Shown: positions 20,217 to 29,075 of the stretch, in pieces
Position numbering within the stretch: position 1 is the stretch's first letter
Layout: the number at the start of each line of letters is the position of its first letter
Assembly (NCBI RefSeq): GCF_001027925.1
Contig: NZ_LECT01000043.1
Span: 124,001 to 188,000 of the forward strand
Length of the DNA: 64,000 nt
DNA from: Rhodopirellula islandica
Lineage (GTDB): Bacteria > Planctomycetota > Planctomycetia > Pirellulales > Pirellulaceae
Reading direction: 5' to 3'
Position numbers and translations under genes: made by a program
Notes under the pieces: model-generated
Told to the model about the DNA's origin: nothing
Databases searched by the model: none
What the model saw: only the letters and a program-made list of their open reading frames with translations

Positions 20217-21305
20217 TTATTCCGAACGAAAGGTTGACTGGAATGTAGGCGGTGAAACCGGAGTCGGCCTCCGCCGGGTGGCAAGAATCGTCAGCCCGGC
20301 CAGGGTCAACGATATGCCAATCACGAGCAGCTTTGTCACCGGCTCCTCGAACACAATCACGCCCGCGAGGCTGGCCATCGCAACCTGGGAAGCATTGATC
20401 AAGTGAACTGCCACGACGGGCAACACCTTCAGTGCCGTTGAAATCGCCACGAACGCAGTGAAATTGAAAATCCCCGCCAAGATCATCGATTGCCACATCG
20501 CAGCAGGGATGTCAGCAATCGGCGACCATCCCGTTCTGACTGCGACAATGCCCGCCAAAGCCACCGTGCCCGAGACACCGCTGATCCACATCGCCATCGA
20601 TGCCAACATCCCGCGTTTCATGGTGAAACGCATCGATGTGCTGAACACGGCATAGGCCAATCCTGACGAAACCGCACACAAAGCACCGATGACCGGGGAA
20701 TGCAACCAATCCACCGGCTCGTCAGAAAGATCCGCAGACGAGGCCGTCCAATCGACGGGATCCACCCCGCGAGACTGAGACAACACGATCACGGCGATGA
20801 TCAGAGTGCCAATGGAAACCAATGTCCGTGGCCGCACCGGTTCCCTCAGCATGATCCGCCCCAAAATTGCACTGCCGATCAACAACGATCCCAGTGTGAT
20901 CGGCACCGACGCGGCCAAACCGACGCTGCCGAGCGCCACCTGAAACGCACCATTGCCAATCACTTGTCCGACCAGGGCGATCGGGATGAAAATCGGAATC
21001 CACTGGCGACTGGTCGCGATCGGACGTCCGCTGGCTTTGACGGCGGCCAAGTAGGGCGTCAGAACCAACACTGTCGGAGCCGCTTTGAACGTCGAAACGA
21101 TGAACGGATCGACCGAAATCGCGTTCCGAAGCGAGATGTTCGCCAACGTGTACAACACCGCCGAGGCGATTCCCGCCACGATGCCGAAGCCTATTCCCGG
21201 CGATATCATCCCCTCCCCCAAACGCCGCCACCAAGCAGCCTGAATCTTTGCACTCACCTCACTGCCTGCGAACTCGCTCTGATCGAACGATGAATCAGAA
21301 CTCAT
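20217..21305 (-). CDS. DMT-superfamily (EamA) transporter
   Basis: About 362 residues with ten predicted membrane segments in two EamA halves: the first begins GIGFGIVAGIASAVLYTLAN, the second SPVIGALCAVSSGLAYAVFS. A hydrophilic loop of about 25 residues (around SRGVDPVDWTASS) separates the halves. Each half ends in the family-typical glutamate motif, MLREPV in the first and IVFEEPVT in the second. Such proteins export or import metabolites; the substrate is unknown. The start at 21305 (MSSDSS) is preferred over one five codons earlier. It lies upstream of, and on the same strand as, the large secreted protein gene. Confidence 0.85.
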   Translation of the reverse strand: MSSDSSFDQSEFAGSEVSAKIQAAWWRRLGEGMISPGIGFGIVAGIASAVLYTLANISLRNAISVDPFIVSTFKAAPTVLVLTPYLAAVKASGRPIATSRQWIPIFIPIALVGQVIGNGAFQVALGSVGLAASVPITLGSLLIGSAILGRIMLREPVRPRTLVSIGTLIIAVIVLSQSRGVDPVDWTASSADLSDEPVDWLHSPVIGALCAVSSGLAYAVFSTSMRFTMKRGMLASMAMWISGVSGTVALAGIVAVRTGWSPIADIPAAMWQSMILAGIFNFTAFVAISTALKVLPVVAVHLINASQVAMASLAGVIVFEEPVTKLLVIGISLTLAGLTILATRRRPTPVSPPTFQSTFRSE

Positions 21306-21383
21306 AAGGCATCCGAGCAACGAAAGTGGAGGCGGCGGGACGGGTCAGAACACAATTTCAATCCCACGACCAAGCGGAACACG

Positions 21384-21965
21384 ATGGCACGCGAAACACA
21401 CGACCGAGAAGACTTGCTGGTGGAGGGAGTCAATTTGCCCGAGCGAGCTCGGCTACGGCACAGTGCCAGCGGTCGAGAATGGGTGATCGGCTGGCGGAAG
21501 GGTGGAGGGCCGGCGATCTACGACGGCCCCGATCGGGTTTACCAATTCAACAGGGACAATCAACTGCGACGAGTCTACCTCGAAGGCTCAAAATTGGCTG
21601 CCCAGGGTGGAAAGCTGTGCGAGTTGAAACGCCCCGAGCCCTCCCCAACAGACGATCGAATTCAGAAGGTCCAACTGATCTGGCAGCCGATCGACTCAGC
21701 AAGCCAGCAAAACATCCTGCAGCAATGGGCCGAAACTCGACAGCAACTGCTGGACGCATTGCAATCCGCCCGTGCAAGAGATCTTCCAACCGGCGTCACC
21801 ACCGACCCGGGCGCGATCGTCACAAACTCACCCCAAAACTCCCAAACCTCCGAATATTCATGGGAATCGGTGGGGATCGCCCCGGAGAAGATGCTCGATC
21901 GCACCCACGGGTGGTTGGTTTCTATCACCGATAATCCCGAAATGGCCGCCCAGTCGAATGTTTAG
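21384..21965 (+). CDS. Conserved hypothetical protein
   Basis: A 193-residue soluble protein of unknown function. It has no signal peptide or membrane segment. The N-terminal half (LVEGVNLPERARL, EWVIGWRKGGGPAIYDGPDRVYQFN) looks like a compact beta domain. The middle is a helical stretch with IWQPIDSASQQNILQQWAE, and the C-terminus is Ser/Pro-rich. Normal codon use and an isolated, well-framed reading frame divergent from the DMT transporter support a real gene. Confidence 0.65.
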   Translation: MARETHDREDLLVEGVNLPERARLRHSASGREWVIGWRKGGGPAIYDGPDRVYQFNRDNQLRRVYLEGSKLAAQGGKLCELKRPEPSPTDDRIQKVQLIWQPIDSASQQNILQQWAETRQQLLDALQSARARDLPTGVTTDPGAIVTNSPQNSQTSEYSWESVGIAPEKMLDRTHGWLVSITDNPEMAAQSNV

Positions 21966-22011
21966 GGACATTCATTCTTCCCATCTTTTCTAAATCCACA
22001 CACTCCGACGC

Positions 22012-22040
22012 TTGCAATGGTGTATGCTTGGAAGAATAAT
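22012..22040 (+). promoter_or_regulatory. Candidate sigma-70-type promoter for the microcompartment operon
   Basis: TTGCAA (22012-22017) and AATAAT (22035-22040) are separated by 17 bp, a 4/6 and 5/6 match to the consensus. They lie in an AT-rich gap about 100 bp before the DeoR regulator start. This is pattern matching only; a DeoR operator cannot be identified by eye. Confidence 0.4.
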
Positions 22041-22137
22041 ACCACCTGATGAGAGATTCCTTTCGGCCTGCAAGAAACCTTGCAACTGCTGATTGAAATC
22101 CGTCCTCGGCACATTCTTCCCCACAGCGTTCACCCCC

Positions 22138-22998
22138 GTGACCACCGACGAACGTCGAGATCGATTGCGTGATTTGGTCAAAGACCGCGGATTCGCGGCT
22201 TTGGGCGAACTGGCGTCGCAATTGTCGGTCAGCGAATCAACGATCCGTCGCGATCTGGAAATGCTGGAAGAAGCTGGATTGGCCCGTCGGACCCATGGCG
22301 GCGTTTACTGGACTGGCGATTCCGACACGATCAGCGTGTTCGAATCCCGCAACGATGACTCCTGGGCAGCCAAGCAAGCCATCGGCCGGGCGGCGTCCGA
22401 ACTGATTGCCGATCACGACACCATTTTGCTGGACGGCGGCAGCACGGTTTACGAACTGGCTCGGCTGATTGTCCACCGACCGCTGCAAGTGGTCACAAAT
22501 TCACTGCCGGTCGCTCACCTGTTGTCGACCAGCGACTCGATTGACCTGGTCATGATCGGCGGCTGCGTTCGCGGCCGAACTTCGGTCACGATCGGCCCAC
22601 TCGCCGATTCCCAACTGGCAACCATCCACGTCACGACCGCTTTCTTGTCGGTCGCCGGCGTCTCGCCACGCGGCCTTTTCAACAGCGACATGATGCTGGT
22701 GGAAAGCGAAAAGGCGATGCTCGCTTCGGCTGAACGAGGCATCGTGTTGGCCGACCACAGCAAGTTCGGAAAAACCAGTTTGAGCCGAATATGCGAATTG
22801 CATCAGATCGACACGGTTGTCACGGACGACGGGCTGGATTCTGACGCGAAAGCGTGGCTGGAATCTGCCGGTGTCCAACTACGCTTGGCCCAATCACCGC
22901 TGGCCCAGTCCCCACAAAAGACCTCGGCACCGGCTCCGGCCGCGCCCTCATCGAACTCCTCCCCCACCCATTCCTTGAACAACGCGAATCTCACATGA
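22138..22998 (+). CDS. DeoR-family transcriptional regulator of the microcompartment operon
   Basis: About 286 residues. The GTG at 22138 places the DeoR helix-turn-helix at the usual distance from the N-terminus ([20 protein letters not shown], then [11 protein letters not shown]). An upstream TTG at 22093 is less likely. The DeoR sensor domain follows, with [42 protein letters not shown] and [12 protein letters not shown], the family phosphosugar-binding pattern. The last 35 residues are a Pro/Ser/Ala-rich tail. Its stop overlaps the pduL start (ATGA), tying it to the operon. It probably senses a sugar phosphate from fucose or rhamnose breakdown; this is inference. Confidence 0.9.
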   Translation: MTTDERRDRLRDLVKDRGFAALGELASQLSVSESTIRRDLEMLEEAGLARRTHGGVYWTGDSDTISVFESRNDDSWAAKQAIGRAASELIADHDTILLDGGSTVYELARLIVHRPLQVVTNSLPVAHLLSTSDSIDLVMIGGCVRGRTSVTIGPLADSQLATIHVTTAFLSVAGVSPRGLFNSDMMLVESEKAMLASAERGIVLADHSKFGKTSLSRICELHQIDTVVTDDGLDSDAKAWLESAGVQLRLAQSPLAQSPQKTSAPAPAAPSSNSSPTHSLNNANLT

Positions 22999-23720
22999 GC
23001 TTGGCTGTCGATCGTTCACGCATTGAATCCCTCGTTCGCAACGCGATCCGTCAATCGGGCGTGGCATCTCCTGCCCCTGCGATCGCATCCGCCGGCCAAC
23101 AGCCTCTCGGTTGGGTCGATGGCAAACCGAATTTGCGAGTCAGCATTTCTGCCCGCCACTGTCACCTGACCGACGAGCACGTCGAGATTTTGTTCGGACG
23201 TGGCAGTGTCTTGGAACCCGACAAAGACCTTTACCAAGATGGTTTTTACGCGGCCAAGCAAACGGTCATGGTCGTCGGACCTCGCAAACGGATGCTCCCC
23301 AGCGTTCGCGTGCTCGGGCCCACACGTGGCGCTAGCCAAGTGGAACTGGCACTGACCGATTCGATCTCACTGGGCATCAATGCACCGGTTCGCCACAGCG
23401 GCAAAATCGAAGGCACGCCGGGTTGCGTGTTGGTTGGCCCCGCCGGCAGCGTTCAGCTCGAACAAGGCGTCATCCGCGCCGCTCGCCACGTTCACATGAA
23501 CTTTGCCGACGCCGAGTACTACGGCGTTTCCAACGGCGACATGATGCAACTTTCGATTCGCAGTCCCGACTGCAGCGTTTCATTCGAAGACGTTTTGGTT
23601 CGGGCTGACAAAGCCGCCAAGTTGGAAGTTCACATCGACACGGACGAAGGCAACGCCTGCAACTTAGACGCAGCGACGGAAGTCGAACTGAAGAAGTCCG
23701 GATGTGCTTGCCAGCACTGA
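22995..23720 (+). CDS. pduL: Phosphate acyltransferase PduL (microcompartment phosphotransacylase)
   Basis: About 241 residues. PduL converts acyl-CoA and phosphate to acyl-phosphate and CoA inside the shell, recycling CoA. Both halves of the PduL beta-barrel are present with their zinc-binding histidine motifs: [20 protein letters not shown] (H55, H57) and [18 protein letters not shown]. The N-terminal helix [16 protein letters not shown] followed by an Ala/Pro linker is a typical encapsulation peptide. The start overlaps the regulator stop by 4 bp. In this operon the likely substrate is lactyl-CoA. Confidence 0.93.
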   Translation: MSLAVDRSRIESLVRNAIRQSGVASPAPAIASAGQQPLGWVDGKPNLRVSISARHCHLTDEHVEILFGRGSVLEPDKDLYQDGFYAAKQTVMVVGPRKRMLPSVRVLGPTRGASQVELALTDSISLGINAPVRHSGKIEGTPGCVLVGPAGSVQLEQGVIRAARHVHMNFADAEYYGVSNGDMMQLSIRSPDCSVSFEDVLVRADKAAKLEVHIDTDEGNACNLDAATEVELKKSGCACQH

Positions 23721-23841
23721 TGGATGGACTTCGCTCAACGTAGGTCCAGTTCTCACTGGACACCCACCATCGTCCGGTCGCCCCGGCACGAACCAATCAC
23801 TCTCTCTCGTTTTCCCCCTTTCCTTTTAGGTATCTCAAAAG

Positions 23842-24138
23842 ATGGCCAAAATCAGTGAAGCCCTCGGCATGATCGAAACCAAAGGTTTCGTTTCAGCAGT
23901 GGAGGCAACCGACGCAATGATGAAAGCCGCCAACGTTCAGTTCCTTGGTTGGGACAAGATCGGTGCTGGCTTGGCAACCGTGTTCGTCACCGGCGATGTC
24001 GCTGCTGTCAAAGCAGCCACCGATGCCGGTGCTGCAGCAGCCGGTCGCGTTGGCGAAGTCGTCAGCGTTCAAGTGATCCCACGCCCTCACGGCGATTTGG
24101 AAAAGATCCTGAAGTTGCCTTCGACCAGCAAAAAGTGA
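23842..24138 (+). CDS. BMC-H hexameric shell protein 1
   Basis: A 98-residue single BMC-domain protein forming hexagonal shell tiles. The hallmarks are [20 protein letters not shown] at the N-terminus, [20 protein letters not shown] and [13 protein letters not shown] at the C-terminus. The pore loop reads KIGAG, the common form in Pdu/Eut-type hexamers. Nearly 120 bp separate it from pduL. The second BMC-H follows after 70 bp. Confidence 0.96.
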   Translation: MAKISEALGMIETKGFVSAVEATDAMMKAANVQFLGWDKIGAGLATVFVTGDVAAVKAATDAGAAAAGRVGEVVSVQVIPRPHGDLEKILKLPSTSKK

Positions 24139-24208
24139 TCGAGCGACAGCAGCGTCTGTCACCCCGATTGTCTCCCACCTCACCAAAACAACTTTACGAG
24201 AATCTCAA

Positions 24209-24478
24209 ATGAACGATGCCATTGGTTTGATTGAAACGAAGGGCCTCTTGCCGTTGGTCGAAGCCACCGACGCGATGGCCAAAGCCGCCAACGTCGCTGT
24301 TGTCAAACGCGTCGACCTCGGTGGTGGCATGGTCACAACCGTCGTCAGCGGTGACGTCGGCAGCGTCCGCGCCGCCGTTGAAGCCGGTGCCGCCGCAGCC
24401 GCTCAAGTCGGCGAATTGGTCAGCAGCCACGTGATCGCTCGTCCAGCCGAAGGCTTGATGAACGCTTACTTCAATTGA
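24209..24478 (+). CDS. BMC-H hexameric shell protein 2
   Basis: An 89-residue BMC-domain shell protein, paralogous to the preceding gene: AIGLIETKGLLPLVEATDAM, VVSGDVGSVRAAVEAGAAAA, VIARPAEGLMNAYFN. The loop at the pore position reads DLGGG rather than KIGAG, so the two hexamers probably have pores of different charge. It is shorter at the C-terminus, lacking the Lys-rich tail of the first copy. Confidence 0.96.
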   Translation: MNDAIGLIETKGLLPLVEATDAMAKAANVAVVKRVDLGGGMVTTVVSGDVGSVRAAVEAGAAAAAQVGELVSSHVIARPAEGLMNAYFN

Positions 24479-24562
24479 TCGCCGCCGTGTGATCGGGTTG
24501 CGACGTTCACAACCTGGTTCACACACGCTGCGTGAAACCTCTTTCACAAGGACCGTGATTCG

Positions 24563-25798
24563 ATGTTGATCCTCGTTGCCAATCTGGGCTCGACCAGTTT
24601 CAAGTACAAGCTGCTGGACATGTCCGGTGACTTTGAATCTGCGAACGCCTCGCCGGATTCTCGCGTGCTCGCTCGCGGGGCCGTCGATCGCATTGGCGAA
24701 CCCCTCAGTCAATGCGAAGTGATTGTGACGCGATCGCATCAAGGCGAAACGTTTCGCGAAGAAACGCAGATGCCCGTGCCGGATCATGGGGTTGCTGTTC
24801 AAGCCTGCTTGGACCAGCTGACCCATCCTGAGAATGGATGTTTGAAAGAGGCCAATGAAGTTGCCGCGATCGGTTTCAAAGCCGTTCACGGTGGACGCAA
24901 AAGTGGCACCTTCGTCGTCGATGACGAAGTGCTTGAAGCGATGGACGAGATGAGTGCCGCCGCGCCGGCGCACAACCCTCCCTACATCGCCGCGATGAAA
25001 CTGTTACGTCAACGTTTTCCGGAGCTACCGTTGGTCGCCGCGTTTGAAACCGAATTTCACGACACGATTTCGCCGGAGCGTCGCACCTACGCGATCCCTG
25101 CGGAATGGACGCGTGAGATGCAAATTCAAAAGTGGGGATTCCACGGTTCCAGCCACCGCTTCATTGCCGAACGTGCCGCAGAAGTCTTGGGTCGTGACGA
25201 CGCCAAGATCATCTCGTGTCACCTGGGCGGAAGCAGTTCGCTGACCGCGATCGATTCTGGCAAGAGCATCATGACCTCGATGGGCATGACACCTCAAACC
25301 GGCGTCCCGCAGAACAACCGCGTGGGTGACTTCGACGCCTTCGCGATCCCGTTGATCATGCAGCGAACCGGCCAATCACTGGAAAAAGTCCTGCAAACAC
25401 TGGCCAGCCAAGGTGGACTGAAAGGTCTCTCCGGCGGCATGGCAGATTTGCGCGACATCGAGTCCGCCGCCGACGAAGGCAACGCTGACGCCAAACTGGC
25501 GTTGGGTGTTTACACCGAAGAGATTCGCCGACACCTCGGCGGAATGATGGTCGCACTGGGTCGCTTGGATGCGATCGTGTTCACCGGAGGAATCGGTGAA
25601 AACAGCGACGTGGTCCGGGCCGCCGTTTGTGCGGGGCTGGAAGGTTTTGGCATCGAACTGGATGCCTCCAAGAATGACGGGATGCGTGGAGAAGGAAGCC
25701 TGCACACCGAGTCCAGCAAAACTCAGATTTTGGTTTTGCCCACCGACGAAGAATGGATCGTGGCCAAGCGAAGCCTCCGTGCTCTCGCCGCCCAGTAG
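24563..25798 (+). CDS. ackA: Acetate kinase-family acyl kinase (microcompartment type)
   Basis: A 411-residue acetate kinase homologue that would make ATP and a carboxylate from acyl-phosphate. Recognisable motifs are NLGSTSFKYK at the N-terminus, FKAVHGG with the substrate arginine region, AHNPPYI, FHGSSHRF, CHLGGSSSLTAIDSGKSIMTSMGMTP, and FTGGIGENSDVVR. Several usually fixed positions differ: NLGSTS for NAGSSS, AFETEFHD for FDTAFHQ (Glu where Asp is catalytic), and NNRVGDFD for TRSGDLD. This suggests a divergent subgroup with another substrate, plausibly lactyl-phosphate from fucose and rhamnose. Confidence 0.9.
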   Translation: MLILVANLGSTSFKYKLLDMSGDFESANASPDSRVLARGAVDRIGEPLSQCEVIVTRSHQGETFREETQMPVPDHGVAVQACLDQLTHPENGCLKEANEVAAIGFKAVHGGRKSGTFVVDDEVLEAMDEMSAAAPAHNPPYIAAMKLLRQRFPELPLVAAFETEFHDTISPERRTYAIPAEWTREMQIQKWGFHGSSHRFIAERAAEVLGRDDAKIISCHLGGSSSLTAIDSGKSIMTSMGMTPQTGVPQNNRVGDFDAFAIPLIMQRTGQSLEKVLQTLASQGGLKGLSGGMADLRDIESAADEGNADAKLALGVYTEEIRRHLGGMMVALGRLDAIVFTGGIGENSDVVRAAVCAGLEGFGIELDASKNDGMRGEGSLHTESSKTQILVLPTDEEWIVAKRSLRALAAQ

Positions 25799-25855
25799 GC
25801 CAGGTTCCACCTGGCGTCGATCTCCCCAAACCCATCACCTCAACCCACCACTCCC

Positions 25856-26164
25856 ATGTTCCTAGCCCGCGTCACCGGATCGGTCGTTTGCACCCAAAAG
25901 GTTGCATCCATGACCGGTCACAAGTTGTTGATTGTCGAGCCTTACCGGCTCGATGAGAAAACGCGTGCAAAGCTTACTTCAACGGGACGCACTTTCATCG
26001 CGGTCGACACGTTGGGCGCTGGCGAAGGTGAGTTGGTGCTGGTGTGCCAAGGCAGCAGCGCTCGACTGACCCCCGAAACCAAAACACTTCCCATCGACGC
26101 AGTCGTCATCGGCTTGGTCGATTCCGTTCACGTGGATGCCAAAGAGGTGAAAGCCAGCACCTGA
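25856..26164 (+). CDS. BMC-P pentameric shell vertex protein 1 (EutN/CcmL type)
   Basis: A 102-residue EutN/CcmL-family protein that caps the icosahedral vertices of the shell. Motifs are MFLARVTGSVVCTQKVASMTGHKLLIVEP, split as the usual first strand plus KLL strand, FIAVDTLGAGEGELVLVCQGSSAR, and DAVVIGLVDSV at the end. It is one of three BMC-P genes in the operon and lies directly before the aldehyde dehydrogenase gene. Confidence 0.93.
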   Translation: MFLARVTGSVVCTQKVASMTGHKLLIVEPYRLDEKTRAKLTSTGRTFIAVDTLGAGEGELVLVCQGSSARLTPETKTLPIDAVVIGLVDSVHVDAKEVKAST

Positions 26165-26217
26165 CACGTGCCATCGCTTTCCTGTTCCACTCCATCACCC
26201 CTCACTCATCTCTCATC

Positions 26218-27642
26218 ATGCAACTCGACGAAAACACCATTCGCAGCGTGGTCGCACAAGTCCTCGCGGAAGTCGGCCCGATGCCCAGCATGCCCGATTC
26301 GGCGAACGCCTTCGAAGGCAGCCATGGCATCTTCGGCAACGCTTCCGATGCGGTCGCCGCGGCTCGTCGTGCGTTCGAACAACTTCGCCAGCGTCCGATG
26401 GAAGATCGCAAGCGCGTGATTGACATCATTCGCAAGATCAGCATTGAGAACTGCGAAGAACTCGGTCTGATGGAAATGCGGGAAACCGGCATCGGTCGGC
26501 CCGAACACAAAATCGAAAAACTGCGAGCCCTCGGCGAATTGTCGCCCGGCACCGAGTTCCTGCAAACCAAAGCGTTCTCCGGTGATCACGGTCTCGCGAT
26601 CATCGAACGCGCCCCGTTCGGCGTTATCGCGGCGATCACGCCCGTCACGCACAGCCTGCCGACCATCACCGGGAACGCGGTCAGCATGATCGCTGGCGGG
26701 AACGCGGTCGTCGTCAACCCTCACCCATCCGGCCGCTTGGTTGCCGTCGAAGGTGTGCGTCGCTTCAACGAAGAAATCGCTCGCGAAGTCGGCATCGACA
26801 ACTTGATCTGCGTGATTGCTGAACCAACGCTCGAAAGTGCCGCGGAACTGTTCGGTCACCGCGACGTCGCACTGATCTGCGTCACCGGTGGTCCCGCCGT
26901 TGGGCGTGCCGCACTGAACAGTGGCAAACGAGCCATTGTGGCTGGCCCAGGCAACCCGCCCGTCGTCGTCGACGAAACCGCTGACCTCGACAACGCGGCC
27001 CGCTGCATCATCCAAGGCGGTGCGTACGACAACAACCTGTTGTGCATCGCTGAAAAGGAAGTCTTCGTCGTGGATTCGGTCTTCGACGACATGATGGCCG
27101 CCATGCGACGTGCCGGAGCCGTTCAGCTCGACCAAGCTCAAATCGCAAAGCTGACTTCCGTGGCAATCACTCAAGTCGGTGACGACAACCACGACGCCGC
27201 CGCGAAAGACTACATCGGCAAAGACGCTTCCGTTCTGGCCGCGGCCGCCGGTGTCAAGGTTCCTGAATCCTGCGAGTTGGTCTTCGGCGAAACCGATGAA
27301 CATCACCCGTTTGTCAGCGTCGAACAAATGATGCCGTTCATTCCATTCGTCCGAGCACGTGACGTGGATCACGCGATCGCAATGGCCAAGCACTACGAAC
27401 ACGGCTTCCGACACACCGCGATCATTCACTCGCGCAACGTTCACAACATGACCAAGATGGGCAAGGAACTGGACACGACCCTGTACGTCAAGAATGGTCC
27501 TTGCATGGCTGCCCTGGGACTGGGCGGCGAAGGTTACCTGTCGTTCTCCATCGCGGGACCAACCGGCGAAGGCGTCACGACACCTGACACGTTCACTCGC
27601 GAACGACGCTGCAGCATGATCGACGAACTGCGAGTGGTCTGA
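26218..27642 (+). CDS. pduP: CoA-acylating aldehyde dehydrogenase (PduP-like)
   Basis: 474 residues from the ATG at 26218. It oxidises an aldehyde to acyl-CoA with NAD+ inside the microcompartment; here lactaldehyde to lactyl-CoA is expected. The catalytic cysteine is C276 in NNLLCIAEKEVFVV. Other family motifs are GVIAAITPVTHSLPT, NAVVVNPHPSG and CVTGGPAVGRAAL. The N-terminus MQLDENTIRSVVAQVLAEVG plus a flexible linker is a clear encapsulation peptide. Translation further upstream overlaps the BMC-P gene in another frame and was rejected. The next gene starts 2 bp after the stop. Confidence 0.93.
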   Translation: MQLDENTIRSVVAQVLAEVGPMPSMPDSANAFEGSHGIFGNASDAVAAARRAFEQLRQRPMEDRKRVIDIIRKISIENCEELGLMEMRETGIGRPEHKIEKLRALGELSPGTEFLQTKAFSGDHGLAIIERAPFGVIAAITPVTHSLPTITGNAVSMIAGGNAVVVNPHPSGRLVAVEGVRRFNEEIAREVGIDNLICVIAEPTLESAAELFGHRDVALICVTGGPAVGRAALNSGKRAIVAGPGNPPVVVDETADLDNAARCIIQGGAYDNNLLCIAEKEVFVVDSVFDDMMAAMRRAGAVQLDQAQIAKLTSVAITQVGDDNHDAAAKDYIGKDASVLAAAAGVKVPESCELVFGETDEHHPFVSVEQMMPFIPFVRARDVDHAIAMAKHYEHGFRHTAIIHSRNVHNMTKMGKELDTTLYVKNGPCMAALGLGGEGYLSFSIAGPTGEGVTTPDTFTRERRCSMIDELRVV

Positions 27643-27644
27643 GC

Positions 27645-27932
27645 ATGCAACCCGCACGCGTCATCGGTCACACCCGCGCGACCGTCAAGCACGAATCGCT
27701 GCAAGGCCAACGTCTCGTTCTCGTTCAACCCACCGGCGTGGACGAGAAACCGGACGGACCACCCTTGCTCGTGTTGGACGAACTGGGCTGTCGAGTCGGT
27801 GACCGTGTGATGCTGACCAGTGAAACCGGCCCCATCCGCGAGATGACTGGATCGGACACCTGCCCCGCTCGCTGGAGCGTCCAAGGACTGATCGACGAAC
27901 CGACAAAGAAGAAGAAAACTAAGAAGAAATAG
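27645..27932 (+). CDS. BMC-P pentameric shell vertex protein 2
   Basis: A 95-residue EutN/CcmL-type protein: MQPARVIGHTRATVKHESL, GQRLVLVQPTGVD, LLVLDELGCRVGDRVMLTSE and SVQGLIDEP. Compared with the first copy it has a longer strand-connecting loop and a C-terminal KKKKTKKK tail. It starts 2 bp after the aldehyde dehydrogenase stop, so the two are translationally linked. Confidence 0.92.
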   Translation: MQPARVIGHTRATVKHESLQGQRLVLVQPTGVDEKPDGPPLLVLDELGCRVGDRVMLTSETGPIREMTGSDTCPARWSVQGLIDEPTKKKKTKKK

Positions 27933-27954
27933 AAGTGGCGTAGGCTTCCAGCCT

Positions 27955-28689
27955 GTGAGTCAAACACCAACCCAACAACCGAATCCCAGCGAATCCGGCT
28001 ACCAATCCAAACCCATGACCCAGCCCGCAACCCAAACCGCAACGTCCAACAGCGTCGACATCGCGTCGATCGTTGAACAGGTGTTGCGCCGGTTGCGAGA
28101 TCAATCCGGGACCAGCGTTTCGACCTCGAAAGCGATCACGAGCGGAGAGTCCGCACATGTCCTGAGCGACAAAGTCATCAGCGTCGACGTCATTCAGAGC
28201 ATCCCCTCGGGAGTCACCCAGGTTCAGTTGTCCGGAGGCATCGTGACTCCCGCCGCACACGACGAAATGCGAGCACGCGGGATCACTGTGGCTGGATCCA
28301 AGTCCACGGGTGCCGCTGCAAACCAACCGGCGAGCAAGACCGGAAAACGATTCATCCAACTGCACACCGACGCCTCGTCGAAATCCATTCGCGACTCGCT
28401 CACACGACAGCTGTCGCTTCGCGGCCTTGACCATTGCCCGAAAGCCCATCGTTCCGTCGTCGTGACCGCGCGTCCCGCGGCAGCGTTGATCGCTCGAATC
28501 CAGTCTGGCTCAAGAGCGGTCTTGATCACTCGCCTCGAAGACATCTCGCGATTTGCATCCGAAGTTGACGCCGACACATTTGTGCTCGACATGCAGCATT
28601 TCAACCTCGTCGCGCTCGTCAACGCTGCAAACACCATCGCTCAATTGCCAAAGCCGTCCACTTCCACCTCACAGGGGACATCTCGATGA
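27955..28689 (+). CDS. Microcompartment-associated protein of unknown function
   Basis: About 244 residues from a GTG at 27955; an ATG at 28015 is an alternative start. No enzyme family was recognised. After a Gln/Pro/Thr-rich lead, the helix VDIASIVEQVLRRLRDQSG looks like an encapsulation peptide. The segment KVISVDVIQSIPSGVTQVQL then GGIVTPAAHDEMRARGITV resembles the short N-terminal module seen in several microcompartment accessory proteins, where it precedes a binding or enzymatic domain. The C-terminal 110 residues (RSVVVTARPAAALIARIQSG, AVLITRLEDISRF) look alpha/beta. It lies between two BMC-P genes and overlaps the next by ATGA. Confidence 0.75.
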   Translation: MSQTPTQQPNPSESGYQSKPMTQPATQTATSNSVDIASIVEQVLRRLRDQSGTSVSTSKAITSGESAHVLSDKVISVDVIQSIPSGVTQVQLSGGIVTPAAHDEMRARGITVAGSKSTGAAANQPASKTGKRFIQLHTDASSKSIRDSLTRQLSLRGLDHCPKAHRSVVVTARPAAALIARIQSGSRAVLITRLEDISRFASEVDADTFVLDMQHFNLVALVNAANTIAQLPKPSTSTSQGTSR

Positions 28690-28988
28690 AGATCGCTCGT
28701 GTGATTGGAACCGTGACGCTTTCGCGAATGCATCCGTCCATGAAGGGCTACAAACTTCGTTGCGTCGAAGTCGTGGAGTCCGCGGATCAAATCCAAGTCA
28801 ACCAAGACGACGCGAAACCGATTGGTGGAGACACCCTTGTCGCGTGGGATTTGGTTGGCAGTGGACACGGTGACTGGGTGGCGTTGGCCGAAGGGCCTGA
28901 ATCCGCCGCTCCGTTCCGCCCCGATGTCAAACCAACCGACGCTTCCATCGTCGCCATCCTGGATCACTGCGAGGTGCAAACCTCGTGA
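28686..28988 (+). CDS. BMC-P pentameric shell vertex protein 3
   Basis: A 100-residue EutN/CcmL-type protein: MKIARVIGTVTLSRMHPSMK, GYKLRCVEVVES, LVAWDLVGSGHGDWVALAEG and DASIVAILDHCEV. It is translationally coupled to the preceding unknown gene by an ATGA overlap. Three BMC-P and two BMC-H genes with no tandem-domain BMC-T gene is the composition reported for the planctomycete/verrucomicrobial type. Confidence 0.93.
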   Translation: MKIARVIGTVTLSRMHPSMKGYKLRCVEVVESADQIQVNQDDAKPIGGDTLVAWDLVGSGHGDWVALAEGPESAAPFRPDVKPTDASIVAILDHCEVQTS

Positions 28989-29075
28989 CGAACAAAACCT
29001 AATTTGGAACGCTCCCCCCCGTTCCGATTCATCTCCCATCTCTCGACCTCCCTTTCCTGACTTGGACCACTTGTC

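Noticed and set aside
26206-27657. 483-codon reverse-strand frame opposite the aldehyde dehydrogenase
   Set aside because: Antisense shadow of a conserved enzyme with complete catalytic motifs.
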